DNA of 64,000 bases from Tenacibaculum sp. MAR_2009_124 (lineage in GTDB: Bacteria > Bacteroidota > Bacteroidia > Flavobacteriales > Flavobacteriaceae), in contig NZ_FNSF01000001.1 in NCBI RefSeq assembly GCF_900105455.1, forward strand, positions 997,001 to 1,061,000, in the 5' to 3' direction. This document shows, piece by piece, positions 15,970-25,006 of the stretch. The notes beneath the pieces were generated by a model, which saw only the letters and a program-made list of their open reading frames with translations, ran no database searches and was not told the DNA's origin. Numbering within the stretch: the stretch's first letter is position 1; every line of letters starts with the position of its first letter. A program made the position numbers and the translations under genes.

Positions 15970-17779
15970 CGAAGAAATTACTTTTATGAACCCAGAAACT
16001 TGGGGAATAGTAAATAAACACTTAGTTAAAAAAGCGATTAGTGAATTTACTCATGAACTTATTTTAACACCAATAGTAAAATTTAATGAAATTGAAGGTG
16101 CTTGGAATGTGTATGAACTTATTAGTGATAATGCCGATATAACATATCAATTTAAAGCAAAGAAATTTCATTTAGATCATTGGAGTGTAGATGTAAGCAG
16201 TATTCGAAAGTTTAAAAATGAGCAGCAAGAAGCCATAGATATGCTTTTGTTCATTACTGAATTTAGAGAAACACTTGGGATCCCTGATCAATTTTTAGCG
16301 ACGTATTTAGAGGAAATTACGAGTACATTAATTAGTGCAGCATATAAACATGAACACGAGGAATTTTCGTCAAAAGAGCTGGCTAATTTAGGGTTTCAAG
16401 AAATTGAACACGCAATGTCTGAAGGTCATCCTTGTTTTGTAGCGAATAATGGAAGGATTGGGTTTAACATAAAGGACTATCATAAATACGCTCCAGAAAC
16501 TAATAATCCTTTTAAAATACTTTGGATAGCTGCTCACAAAAAGTACGCTACTTATACTGCTATTGAAGAATATGATTACCATAATTTATTAATCAGTGAA
16601 TTAGGAGTAGAGAGAATAAATCAGTTCAACGAAGTTCTTGAAAAAAAGGAGTTATCAAAGTCTGATTATATTTTTATGCCAGTGCATCCTTGGCAATGGA
16701 CAAATAAGTTAGTGCATGTTTTTGCCTCAGATGTTGCAAATAAATTAATCGTATTACTTGGAGAAAGTGGGGATGATTATTCTGCTCAACAATCTATTAG
16801 AACTCTGTTTAATTTAACAAATCCGAAGAAGCTATATACGAAAACGTCCTTGTCAATTCTGAACATGGGATTTGTTAGAGGTTTATCACCTTATTATATG
16901 CAAAGTACTCCACACATTACAAAATGGATTGATACACTTTTAGAAAGTGACACTTATTTAAAAGAGGTAGGTTTTGAAATGTTAGGAGAAGTCGCAACTG
17001 TAGGATATCATAATCATTATTATAATGTTTTAGGAAAAACAAACCCCCATAACAAGATGTTATCAGCCTTATGGAGGGAAAGTCCGTATTCTAAAATAAC
17101 AAGTACTCAAAAGGTAGCTACAATGGCATCGTTGTTACATATTGATAAAAACGGAACATCTTTGTTAGCAGAGTTTATAAAAAGCTCAGGTATTAAAACT
17201 GGTGTTTGGGTTGAAAAGTATCTTAAAGCATACTTCAAACCATTAATTCATTGTTTTTATAAATACGAACTGGTATTTATGCCACATGGCGAAAATATAA
17301 TTCTAGTATTGGAAAACAATCAACCTGTTTCAATGTTAATGAAAGATATTACTGAAGAAGTAATCGTTTTTAATGAAGAGATGTACCTACCAGAACATGC
17401 GGATAGACTTTTTGCAAAGACAACAGATAAAATGAAAATATTATCCATTTTCACAGATGTTTTTGATTGTATTTTCAGATTCTTAGGACAAATTTTAGAT
17501 ACCTATTGTGGTTTTACAGAGGATAAATTTTGGGAACTTGTAGCAAAGAGTATTAAGGAGTATCAGCAAAACCATCCAGAATTACAGGAGAAATATGAGA
17601 AATATAATCTTTTTGTATCTGAATTTGATCGTTGTTGTTTAAATAAGCTTCAGTTATCAAATACGAAGCAAATGCTCGATTTGACCGATCCTATAGAAAG
17701 TCTAAAGTTGAGTGGGGTATTGAAAAATCCTATAGCGAAATATGTAGATGAACTTGTTGAACTTAAACCTGTCAATTAA
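15962..17779 (+). CDS. NIS siderophore synthetase (IucA/IucC family, DesD-like)
   Basis: 605 residues, the normal stand-alone length. EGHPCFVANNGRIGF (H156), MPVHPWQW (H242), SIRTLFNLTNPKKLYTKTSLSILNMG and HGENIILVLE match the C-terminal domain of the gene at 12950 throughout, so the two are tandem paralogs. It adenylates a carboxylate and joins it to an amine. Having two such enzymes could serve separate steps (chain building and cyclisation), two products, or redundancy; sequence does not decide. Its stop overlaps the start of the nitroreductase gene (TAATG). Confidence 0.95.
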   Translation: MNNEEITFMNPETWGIVNKHLVKKAISEFTHELILTPIVKFNEIEGAWNVYELISDNADITYQFKAKKFHLDHWSVDVSSIRKFKNEQQEAIDMLLFITEFRETLGIPDQFLATYLEEITSTLISAAYKHEHEEFSSKELANLGFQEIEHAMSEGHPCFVANNGRIGFNIKDYHKYAPETNNPFKILWIAAHKKYATYTAIEEYDYHNLLISELGVERINQFNEVLEKKELSKSDYIFMPVHPWQWTNKLVHVFASDVANKLIVLLGESGDDYSAQQSIRTLFNLTNPKKLYTKTSLSILNMGFVRGLSPYYMQSTPHITKWIDTLLESDTYLKEVGFEMLGEVATVGYHNHYYNVLGKTNPHNKMLSALWRESPYSKITSTQKVATMASLLHIDKNGTSLLAEFIKSSGIKTGVWVEKYLKAYFKPLIHCFYKYELVFMPHGENIILVLENNQPVSMLMKDITEEVIVFNEEMYLPEHADRLFAKTTDKMKILSIFTDVFDCIFRFLGQILDTYCGFTEDKFWELVAKSIKEYQQNHPELQEKYEKYNLFVSEFDRCCLNKLQLSNTKQMLDLTDPIESLKLSGVLKNPIAKYVDELVELKPVN

Positions 17780-18351
17780 TGGAAATAGAAAGTTTAAGTG
17801 AAATTATTAAGAAGAGAAGATCTTATTATGCTTCTGATTTTTCAGAAAGACACCTCTCTAAAGAAACAGTTGAAATTATAATAGAGAATGGTCTTTGGGC
17901 TCCTACACATAAACTAACACAACCATGGCGATTTTCAGTTTTGGAAGGAATCCATAGGCAAGAAATGGGTGTTTTTATGGCTAATTATTATAGAGAAATA
18001 TTTTCTGTTGAGGAGTTTTCAAATGAGCGTTTTGAGGAAACAAAAAGTTATGCAAAAAATGCGACTATGATTGCCATATTTTGTAAACCAAGCTCTCGAT
18101 TACCAGAATGGGAAGAAGTAGCAGCGGTTTCTTGTGCAATTCAAAATATATGGTTGAGCTGCACGGCAATGAATATTGGAGGATATTGGGATACAGGAAC
18201 TGCAACTATGAAATATGTTGAAAATCACGCAGAAGTTAAGGAAGGAGAAAAATGCTTAGGTGTTTTTTTTATGGGGCACTTAAAAGAGGAATTAACGGAA
18301 GTAAATAGAAAACGAAAACCTTTGTCGAAAAAATTAAGTTGGGTAGAATAA
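17779..18351 (+). CDS. Nitroreductase family flavoprotein of the siderophore operon
   Basis: 190 residues, usual length. IKKRRSYYASDFSERHLSKETVEIIIENGLWAPTHKLTQPWRF carries the FMN-binding RRS and P-T-H-K-QPWRF elements, and GGYWDTG near residue 140 is the second FMN-contacting loop. Nitroreductases use NAD(P)H and FMN to reduce varied substrates. Its translational coupling to the NIS gene argues for a role in this pathway: possible choices are ferric-siderophore reduction, reduced flavin supply, or redox tailoring of the product. None of these can be selected from sequence. Such a gene is not part of the standard desferrioxamine set. Confidence 0.88.
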   Translation: MEIESLSEIIKKRRSYYASDFSERHLSKETVEIIIENGLWAPTHKLTQPWRFSVLEGIHRQEMGVFMANYYREIFSVEEFSNERFEETKSYAKNATMIAIFCKPSSRLPEWEEVAAVSCAIQNIWLSCTAMNIGGYWDTGTATMKYVENHAEVKEGEKCLGVFFMGHLKEELTEVNRKRKPLSKKLSWVE

Positions 18352-18352
18352 A

Positions 18353-19465
18353 ATGGGGAATTTATCAAAAAAACGAATAGAAGCCATTGATTTGGCTAGG
18401 GGAATTGGAGTATTTTTTATTCCAATGGCACATACATTATTAATTTACGGATCGAGTTATACTCAAGAGGAGAGTTGGTTAGGATTGGTAGTACATTTTT
18501 TTGGAAAATGGGCTGGAGTTTTCTTAATTGCTATGGGCTTTTCGTACACATTGTCTAGAAATAACTCCGTAATTAATTCTATAAAAAGAGGTGTATTACT
18601 TATGTTAGTTGGATACTTAATGAATTTTCTGAAATTTATTATGCCAATTCTATTGGGGCTTATTCCAGATAGTTTTATCCATGCCTATGGTTGGGAAAGA
18701 CCTATAGGTCTTGATAAAATGGTATATCTTATTTTGACAGGAGATATATTACAACTTGCAGGAGTTTGCCTAATTTTTATGGGTATTATCCACAAATATT
18801 CACAGAAATACAAGTATTTAGTAGTATACATAGCGGCAACTGTTTTAATCTTAACTGAGTTTGTAAGAGGAACAAGAGCGGGTATTCCTGCCCTCGATTA
18901 TATTTTGGATTTGTTATGGGGTAAAGATTGGAATATATACTTCGCTGTATTTCCCTGGTTCGTATTCATTTTAGTTGGAATGTTCTTTGGGTATTATTTT
19001 AAAGAAAATGAAAAGAATGTTCAAAAAACTTTTAAGCTAATGCTTTTAGCTGGTGCGGTAACTTTTATTATTGGAGGAGCTTTGTGTTTGCAGAATTACG
19101 AATTTCATATGAGAGATTATTTTCATACAGGAATTGGAGGTGTTGTCTATTTGATTGGTTGTAACTTATTATTTTTTTGGTTATCACTGTTTATATTAAA
19201 GAAATTTAAGTCAAATAGAGTAACCGACCTGTTTTTCTATTGTAGTAGAAAGATAACATCTATTTATGTGATTCAATGGGTATTGATTTGTTGGTCAATG
19301 GGATTTGTGGGATATCATAATAAGGATATTACAACCAGTTTAATTTTAATGGTTTTATTCACTATTGGAACATTTTTAGTTCAGAAAATAATCGATGTGA
19401 TAATGGAAAAAGTGTCTTTTAAACCTAAGAAAACATCAAAGGAGATTACTGTAAAAGTATCTTAG
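18353..19465 (+). CDS. Membrane acyltransferase, HGSNAT/DUF1624-like
   Basis: 370 residues with about 10 membrane helices. The N-terminal RIEAIDLARGIGVFFIPMAHT is the hallmark R-x-x-x-D-x-x-RG motif of the heparan-alpha-glucosaminide N-acetyltransferase/DUF1624 and related acyltransferase-3 superfamily, which pass acyl groups across or at the inner membrane. It begins one base after the nitroreductase stop. In a siderophore operon it might acylate the product or a precursor, and the following RpfF-like gene could provide an acyl group. That pairing is inference; no substrate-specific motif is recognisable. Confidence 0.85.
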   Translation: MGNLSKKRIEAIDLARGIGVFFIPMAHTLLIYGSSYTQEESWLGLVVHFFGKWAGVFLIAMGFSYTLSRNNSVINSIKRGVLLMLVGYLMNFLKFIMPILLGLIPDSFIHAYGWERPIGLDKMVYLILTGDILQLAGVCLIFMGIIHKYSQKYKYLVVYIAATVLILTEFVRGTRAGIPALDYILDLLWGKDWNIYFAVFPWFVFILVGMFFGYYFKENEKNVQKTFKLMLLAGAVTFIIGGALCLQNYEFHMRDYFHTGIGGVVYLIGCNLLFFWLSLFILKKFKSNRVTDLFFYCSRKITSIYVIQWVLICWSMGFVGYHNKDITTSLILMVLFTIGTFLVQKIIDVIMEKVSFKPKKTSKEITVKVS

Positions 19466-19507
19466 AAAAAGTTTTAGAAAAACTAATCAAACTAAAAAAA
19501 AGCGTTA

Positions 19508-20338
19508 ATGTTAAATCAATATAAACACGTAGAAGTAAACTATATTCCAGAAAAGGAAACGGCAGTTTGGAAGATTAAAACAGAAGGAATACCGAATTTT
19601 ACACTGGAAGGGTTAAGAGAGTTCACTCGTTTTTCTGAAGACTTAAAAATAATGTTTACGGATAATTCTTATCCTTTAAAATATTTAGTTTCTTGTTCAG
19701 GACATAATGAAGTATACAATCTTGGAGGGGACTTACCGTATTTCTTGAATTGTATAAAAACTAAAGATAGGGAAGGGTTACGAGAATATGCTCACCTATC
19801 TATTGATGCAATATATAATATTTATACTGCATTCAACCTTTCCGCAGTTTCTATAGCCTTGGTTGAGGGAAATGCTTATGGAGGAGGTTTTGAATGTGCT
19901 ATGGCTCATGATTTAATTATAAGTAACTCCAAGGCGAAGTTTTGTCTTCCTGAAAATAAATTTAACCTTTTTCCTGGAATGGGAGCTTATAGTTTTTTGT
20001 GCAGAAAACTAAATTTTAAAACGGCATCTGAAATTTTATACGGAGGCAATGTATATAGTTCAAGAGAAATGTTTGATTTTGGTTTGATAGATCAAATCAA
20101 TGATAATACAACAGGGGTCGATTCCATTACTAGTTACATTGATAAAATAGATAGAAATTATAACTTTAATCATAGTCATTTCCAATGTTTAAAAAAGGTT
20201 TTTCCATTGCAAAAAAAGGAATTACTTGAAATAACAAATATTTGGGTAGAAGCCTGTTTAAAAATGAATACCGCTGACTTAAGGAGAATGGAACTGATTG
20301 TAAATGCACAAAACAGAAAAATAAAACAAACACTGTAA
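19508..20338 (+). CDS. RpfF-like crotonase (DSF-synthase family)
   Basis: 276 residues. It resembles RpfF, the Xanthomonas/Burkholderia enzyme that makes cis-2-unsaturated fatty-acid signals (DSF) from acyl-ACP, more than ordinary enoyl-CoA hydratases: YNLGGDL, ALVEGNAYGGGFE, LPENKFNLFPGMGAYSFL and the C-terminal LRRMELIVNAQNRK all have direct RpfF counterparts. The two catalytic glutamates of RpfF correspond to E129 and E149, 20 residues apart as in RpfF. It follows the acyltransferase gene by 42 bp and ends the operon. Possible roles: an unsaturated acyl tail on the siderophore, or a diffusible signal made under iron limitation. Function is inferred by homology. Confidence 0.88.
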   Translation: MLNQYKHVEVNYIPEKETAVWKIKTEGIPNFTLEGLREFTRFSEDLKIMFTDNSYPLKYLVSCSGHNEVYNLGGDLPYFLNCIKTKDREGLREYAHLSIDAIYNIYTAFNLSAVSIALVEGNAYGGGFECAMAHDLIISNSKAKFCLPENKFNLFPGMGAYSFLCRKLNFKTASEILYGGNVYSSREMFDFGLIDQINDNTTGVDSITSYIDKIDRNYNFNHSHFQCLKKVFPLQKKELLEITNIWVEACLKMNTADLRRMELIVNAQNRKIKQTL

Positions 20339-20386
20339 CATTGAAATTTAGTTGATAAGTTTTTTGCCATAAAACAAACTAAATTA

Positions 20387-20415
20387 AAATATCCGCCTTA
20401 TAAGGGCGGATATTT
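20387..20415. terminator. Bidirectional hairpin between convergent crotonase and AraC genes
   Basis: AAATATCCGCC (20387-20397) pairs with GGCGGATATTT (20405-20415); the left flank is A-rich and the right flank T-rich (GTTTC), so it can end transcripts from both sides. Confidence 0.85.
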
Positions 20416-20447
20416 GTTTCAAAATGTAAATAAATATAGGGGATCAT

Positions 20448-21404
20448 TTATATTTTAAAGGAAATACTTCGAAATTGTTTAGGTGTTTGCTTGCTATGTT
20501 TTTTAAAGGCAGCAGAAAAGTGTGTAGGATTTTTATAACCTACCATGTCGGAAATCTCGTATATAGGCTTATTTGTATGCGAAAGCAGCTCTTTAGCTTT
20601 ATTCATTCTAACATATAAAGAATATTCTGAAATTGAGGTATTAAAAACTCGTTTATATTCTTTTTTTAGCACTGTGTCATTTAGCAAAACCTTTCTAGCT
20701 AACTCTTTAACAGAAAAAGGTTCATTCAAATTTGATAAAATAATCTTCTTTACATCATATAGTTTTTTTATCAAGCTTTGAGGTGATCTTCCAATAGCTT
20801 TTCTTTGTTTTAAGGTTGAAACTAGTTCCAAGGTTTTTCCTTCAAGAAACAATCTTTTTAAAATGCCTGAACGTGTATCTGATAAAATATCAGTTAGAAT
20901 TTCATTGGTTTTAGAAGAAAAAGTTGTCGCAAAAAAGTTGCAATCTTTTTCATTTAAATCGAATTTTCTTATGTGTGAAATTAAATCAATTAGTTGATGC
21001 TTCTTTATGAATTCGTAATACATTCGTATTCGAATTTCCTTTATTAAGTTATTTTTGAAATAGGTTGTATTTATTGATTTACCGCTGGAAGAGAATAGAA
21101 AACATTCTTGGTCTTGTTGTACCATTTCCATATTCATATTGCCGCATTCCATCATTTTTTCACCACTTAATAAAAGTGATAATTCTAAGGTATTGGTACT
21201 AGAACTGTCATTGAAAATATAATCTTCATGAAATGTAGTATTTAAGTATTCAATATATAAGCCATCAAAGCTATATGTAATTGCTGAACCATTACCATAT
21301 AAAGGATTAACATTATATTTTCTTGATATAATGCCACAATTAGATGAATGGTATTGCTCCTGCAATATCCCGTTGAAGAGTAAGTTTATCTTTTTATTTG
21401 CCAT
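20448..21404 (-). CDS. AraC family transcriptional regulator, PchR-like, of the siderophore operon
   Basis: 318 residues. The C-terminal 100 residues hold the two helix-turn-helix units (FSVKELARKVLLNDTVLKKEYKRVF and YEISDMVGYKNPTHFSAAFKKH, ending TPKQFRS). The N-terminal half is a variable sensor domain resembling PchR/YbtA-type regulators of siderophore loci, which respond to ferric siderophore. It converges on the biosynthetic operon with a shared terminator. The 21-bp-spaced CGTC repeats upstream of 8607 are candidate binding sites; its own upstream region (21405-21633) lacks a clear copy. Confidence 0.9.
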   Translation of the reverse strand: MANKKINLLFNGILQEQYHSSNCGIISRKYNVNPLYGNGSAITYSFDGLYIEYLNTTFHEDYIFNDSSSTNTLELSLLLSGEKMMECGNMNMEMVQQDQECFLFSSSGKSINTTYFKNNLIKEIRIRMYYEFIKKHQLIDLISHIRKFDLNEKDCNFFATTFSSKTNEILTDILSDTRSGILKRLFLEGKTLELVSTLKQRKAIGRSPQSLIKKLYDVKKIILSNLNEPFSVKELARKVLLNDTVLKKEYKRVFNTSISEYSLYVRMNKAKELLSHTNKPIYEISDMVGYKNPTHFSAAFKKHSKQTPKQFRSISFKI

Positions 21405-21633
21405 AACTACTATAATAGAAAAACAAATTTAATGCTTAATGAGTCTAAATAAAAGTAAAAGAATGCTATTTTATTTAAATAATTGTTCCGAACAAAGGAG
21501 GTTGTAATGGATATATATATTAATTTATACGTTAAATGGCTAGTTAATAGAATGAAGTGTTTTTAATTTATTTTAGTGTGTAACATATTTTCCAACTCTT
21601 CGTCTTCAATAAAAAACTTAATAAAAAACTCAA

Positions 21634-22488
21634 ATGCAAAAAAACTTGACAGAGCGAAAGCAGGCATGGAATACAATCTTTATTTTTTTAATTATTGTTA
21701 CTGCGTTAAGCTCAATATTCCATTATGCCATAGTTAATTTATATCCTTCAAGGATATATATTGGAGGTTTAATGTGGTGTCCCGCAATTGCCGCGATACT
21801 TACCTTAAAGATAAAAGGACGGTCTATTTCTTCTTTAAATTGGAATTGGGGGAATTGGAAATATATTCGATTATCTTATTTGATTCCGGCATTATATGGT
21901 ATAATAACTTATCTATTAATATGGATTTTTGAATTAGGAACTTTAGCTGATAAGAAAGTAATTTCTGATTGGGCTGCTGAACTTGGTTTAGTTGGAATAG
22001 GAAATTTAAATACAACATCTTCAATAATTATAGCCATTGTATTGTTAGGAACTGTTGAAGTTATTAGATCATCAGCAACGACATTAGGAGAAGAAATTGG
22101 TTGGAGAGGGTTCTTTATATACGAATTAAAAAAGGTTCTTTCTTTTAGTGGTGTTTCTATTTTTAGTGGAATAATTTGGGCTTCTTGGCATTGGCCTCTA
22201 ATTGTATATTATGGTAAAAATGTAATGTTAGAATTGACTTCATTTTATGTTTTTATTGTGTCAATCTCATTTATATTGACGTATTACACTTTTAAATCTA
22301 AAAGTCTTTGGCCGGCAGTAATTTTTCACGCAGTAAGCAATGTGTATATCCAAAAAATATTACCTGAATTAACGATTAAAAATACGGGAACAGAACACTG
22401 GCTTGGTGAAAACGGAATTATGTTTGCTATTGTTACTTGTGTTTTTGGAATTTACTTTTGGAGAAAAGGAATTAAAGAAAATTTATAA
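21634..22488 (+). CDS. CPBP family intramembrane metalloprotease
   Basis: 284 residues with about eight membrane helices. The three CPBP/Abi motifs are visible: EExxxR as E153-E154-R158 (GEEIGWRGFF), the second-motif His H186 (ASWHWPL) and HxxxN as H232-N236 (FHAVSN). Family members are Rce1-like membrane proteases, used for protein processing or bacteriocin self-immunity. It stands alone between the AraC gene and the E1 dehydrogenase. Target unknown. Confidence 0.92.
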   Translation: MQKNLTERKQAWNTIFIFLIIVTALSSIFHYAIVNLYPSRIYIGGLMWCPAIAAILTLKIKGRSISSLNWNWGNWKYIRLSYLIPALYGIITYLLIWIFELGTLADKKVISDWAAELGLVGIGNLNTTSSIIIAIVLLGTVEVIRSSATTLGEEIGWRGFFIYELKKVLSFSGVSIFSGIIWASWHWPLIVYYGKNVMLELTSFYVFIVSISFILTYYTFKSKSLWPAVIFHAVSNVYIQKILPELTIKNTGTEHWLGENGIMFAIVTCVFGIYFWRKGIKENL

Positions 22489-22536
22489 AGATTATCTTAA
22501 AGTATCCTCTAATATTTTTTAATCTCTTAGGGGGGA

Positions 22537-22568
22537 ATTACCCGATGCTTGCATCGGGGTAGTTCATT
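22537..22568 (+). repeat. REP-like hairpin followed by GTAGTTCATT
   Basis: CCCGATGC (22541-22548) and GCATCGGG (22551-22558) form a stem with a TT loop, followed by GTAGTTCATT (22559-22568). The same GTAGTTCATT follows the right-end hairpin of the IS200-like element at 49412-49421. It may be an REP sequence mobilised by that transposase and may also terminate the CPBP gene. The rest of the 208-bp gap shows nothing. Confidence 0.5.
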
Positions 22569-22696
22569 TTGTTTTCTTTTATTTCATGGCTTATAATGTA
22601 TTAGATCCCTACTCATATAACGGTTATCGCTTCTGTATTTTCGGATAACAACGTTTTTGGAATGCTATATCATTAATTTTTATCTTCTAATTACTT

Positions 22697-24676
22697 TTAA
22701 TATTCAACCAACTTAATTAACTCTTCTTTAAAACGTTCTTTGGGTAAATATTGTTGCTCAAGATTGGCAGCAAATGGAATAGGAGTTTCTAGACTTGCTA
22801 CTCTTTTTACAGGAGCATCAAGATATTCGAAGCAATTTTCCATAATTAAAGAAGAAATATCACTGGAAATACCTCCAAATAAAGAATCTTCTTGAAAAAT
22901 AATTACTTTACCCGTTTTCTTTACGGAGTTAAAAATGGCTTCCGTATCCAAAGGTTGTAATGATCTTAAGTCGATGAGATCAACAGAAACTTCAATATTT
23001 AATGAATTTAATACTTCAAGAGTCCAATGAACGGCAGCTCCAAAAGTTATAACTGTAATATCATTCCCTTCTTTTAAAATTGAGGCTTTGCCCAATGGAA
23101 GTGTATAATAATTAGAAGGCACATCTTCATAAATACTACGATATAAACCTTTGTGTTCAAAGAATAGTACGGGATTAGGATCATTTATAGCGGCAATGAG
23201 TAAACCTTTAGCATCTTTTGGAAATGCAGGATAAATTACTTTTAAACCTGGAGTTTTCGTAAACCAAGCTTCATTGGTTTGAGAGTGAAAAGGACCAGCT
23301 CCAACACCTGCGCCACAAGGCATCCGTATAACAATATCGGCTTCTTGACCCCAACGGTAATGCGATTTGGCAAGTAAGTTCACTATAGGATTAAAACCAG
23401 TAGAAACAAAGTCTGCAAATTGCATTTCAACTACTGCTTTCATTTTTTGAATGGAAAGACCGTAAGCTAAAGAAACTATGGCAGATTCGCATATAGGAGT
23501 ATTCCTAACTCTTTCTTTACCAAATAAATCTAAAAAGCCTTCGGTTATTTTAAATACTCCTCCATATTCGGCAACATCTTGTCCCATTACAACAAGGTCT
23601 TCATGTTTTTCCATCGACTGTTTTAGTCCTTCAGAAATGGCATCAATTAATCTGATATTCTCTTTTTCTGATGAAGGAGAAGATGAAATTGGTATTTTAC
23701 TTTTATATAAATCCTTTAATTCATTTTCAACCGTTGAAGTAATAACGGGTTCGTCAAATGTTCTATTTAAATCTTCTTGAATCTGATGGCTAATTTCTTG
23801 TTTGTACTGATCATCCAAATGCTCCGAAAGAATATTTTCCGAAAATAAAAACTCTCTAAAGTTGTTAATGGGGTCTTTTAATTCCCAAGAATCGAGAAGT
23901 TCTTTTGGAACATATTTTGTGCCACTAGCTTCTTCATGACCTCTCATTCTAAATGTTTTAAATTCTATTAAAATCGGTCTTGGGTCTTTTCGAACACTAT
24001 CAGCTAGTTTTTGAATTTTAGTGTATACATCAATAATATTGTTTCCATCAATTTTATGAGACTCCATTCCATAACCAATACCACGATCGGCTATATGTTC
24101 ACAATTATACTGCTCTGAAGTGGGAGTGGAGAGTCCATAACCATTATTCTCAACACAAAACAAAACGGGTAATTTCCATATGGAAGCAACATTTAATGCC
24201 TCATGAAAATCTCCTTCGCTAGTACCTCCATCACCTGTAAATACGGCACAAACCTTTTCTGATTTTCTTAGTTTATTGGCAAGAGCAATACCACTTGCAA
24301 TACCCATTTGCGGGCCTAAATGAGAAATCATTCCTATTATTTTATAGTCTTGGGTGCCAAAATGAAAACTACGATCTCTTCCTTTTGTAAATCCGTTAGC
24401 TTTACCTTGCCATTGAGAGAATAAACGATGCAAAGGAATCCTTCTAGAAGTAAAAACACCTAAATTTCTATGCATGGGTAAAATGTATTCATCATTTTCC
24501 AAGGCATGAGTTACTCCAATAGATATAGCTTCTTGACCAATACCACTAAACCATTTTGAAATTTTCCCTTGACGCAATAAAATAAGCATTTTCTCTTCTA
24601 TTAATCTAGGTAAAAGCATGCTTTTATAAAGTTGTAACAGAACTTCTTTGGGCAGTTGTTGTTTGCTATAATCCAT
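22697..24676 (-). CDS. Fused alpha/beta E1 of a branched-chain 2-oxoacid (or pyruvate) dehydrogenase
   Basis: 659 residues combining both E1 subunits. The alpha part (about 1-320) carries the thiamine diphosphate motif GDGGTSEGD (GDG at 148-150) ending in ENN (176-178) and the phosphorylation-loop-like RMRGHEEASG. The beta part (about 345-659) carries GQDVAEYGGVFKITEG, RVRNTPICESAIV and FADFVSTGFNPIVN. It decarboxylates 2-oxoacids and transfers the acyl group to the E2 lipoyl domain. Alpha/beta fusion is common in Bacteroidota. No E2 or E3 gene is adjacent. Branched-chain activity would supply iso-fatty-acid primers, but substrate choice is not certain. Confidence 0.92.
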   Translation of the reverse strand: MDYSKQQLPKEVLLQLYKSMLLPRLIEEKMLILLRQGKISKWFSGIGQEAISIGVTHALENDEYILPMHRNLGVFTSRRIPLHRLFSQWQGKANGFTKGRDRSFHFGTQDYKIIGMISHLGPQMGIASGIALANKLRKSEKVCAVFTGDGGTSEGDFHEALNVASIWKLPVLFCVENNGYGLSTPTSEQYNCEHIADRGIGYGMESHKIDGNNIIDVYTKIQKLADSVRKDPRPILIEFKTFRMRGHEEASGTKYVPKELLDSWELKDPINNFREFLFSENILSEHLDDQYKQEISHQIQEDLNRTFDEPVITSTVENELKDLYKSKIPISSSPSSEKENIRLIDAISEGLKQSMEKHEDLVVMGQDVAEYGGVFKITEGFLDLFGKERVRNTPICESAIVSLAYGLSIQKMKAVVEMQFADFVSTGFNPIVNLLAKSHYRWGQEADIVIRMPCGAGVGAGPFHSQTNEAWFTKTPGLKVIYPAFPKDAKGLLIAAINDPNPVLFFEHKGLYRSIYEDVPSNYYTLPLGKASILKEGNDITVITFGAAVHWTLEVLNSLNIEVSVDLIDLRSLQPLDTEAIFNSVKKTGKVIIFQEDSLFGGISSDISSLIMENCFEYLDAPVKRVASLETPIPFAANLEQQYLPKERFKEELIKLVEY

Positions 24677-24719
24677 TGTTAAGCTGTTGTTTATTTAGTT
24701 GCTCAAATCTTAATTGATA

Positions 24720-24843
24720 TAATACCATTTACCAATTGAAATTACCGTAATAAAACACCCTTTTTTCCTTTCTTCTTCTTTTAAATAAAGAAAAAAATCA
24801 TTATTTTCTTTTACATTAATTTCAAATCATAATTGGTATAACA
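24720..24843. repeat. MITE-like element with 25-bp imperfect inverted ends
   Basis: The ends 24720-24744 and 24819-24843 are inverted repeats matching at 20 of 25 positions, enclosing 74 bp of A/T-rich DNA. The ends resemble the two halves of the shorter repeats at 46688-46723 and 60495-60530. It lies in the 330-bp space between divergently oriented genes; no coding sequence is present there. Confidence 0.5.
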
Positions 24844-25006
24844 CTATTCAAATGTGATTAAAAAAAAGATAGAATCAAAGTGGTCGCATATAATTTTTAA
24901 TTATGAGGTGTTATTCAATACTTAGTTTTCCTTAGTGTTTTAATAAAATAGAGTAATCCTTTTTTTTAAATTTCCGTATATTCGTCGCCATAAATTACAA
25001 TTTAAT

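Noticed and set aside
22505..22695. Possible Fur-box or riboswitch near the CPBP/E1 gap
   Set aside because: Only a REP-like hairpin is evident; no known riboswitch core or GATAATGATAATC-like box could be matched.
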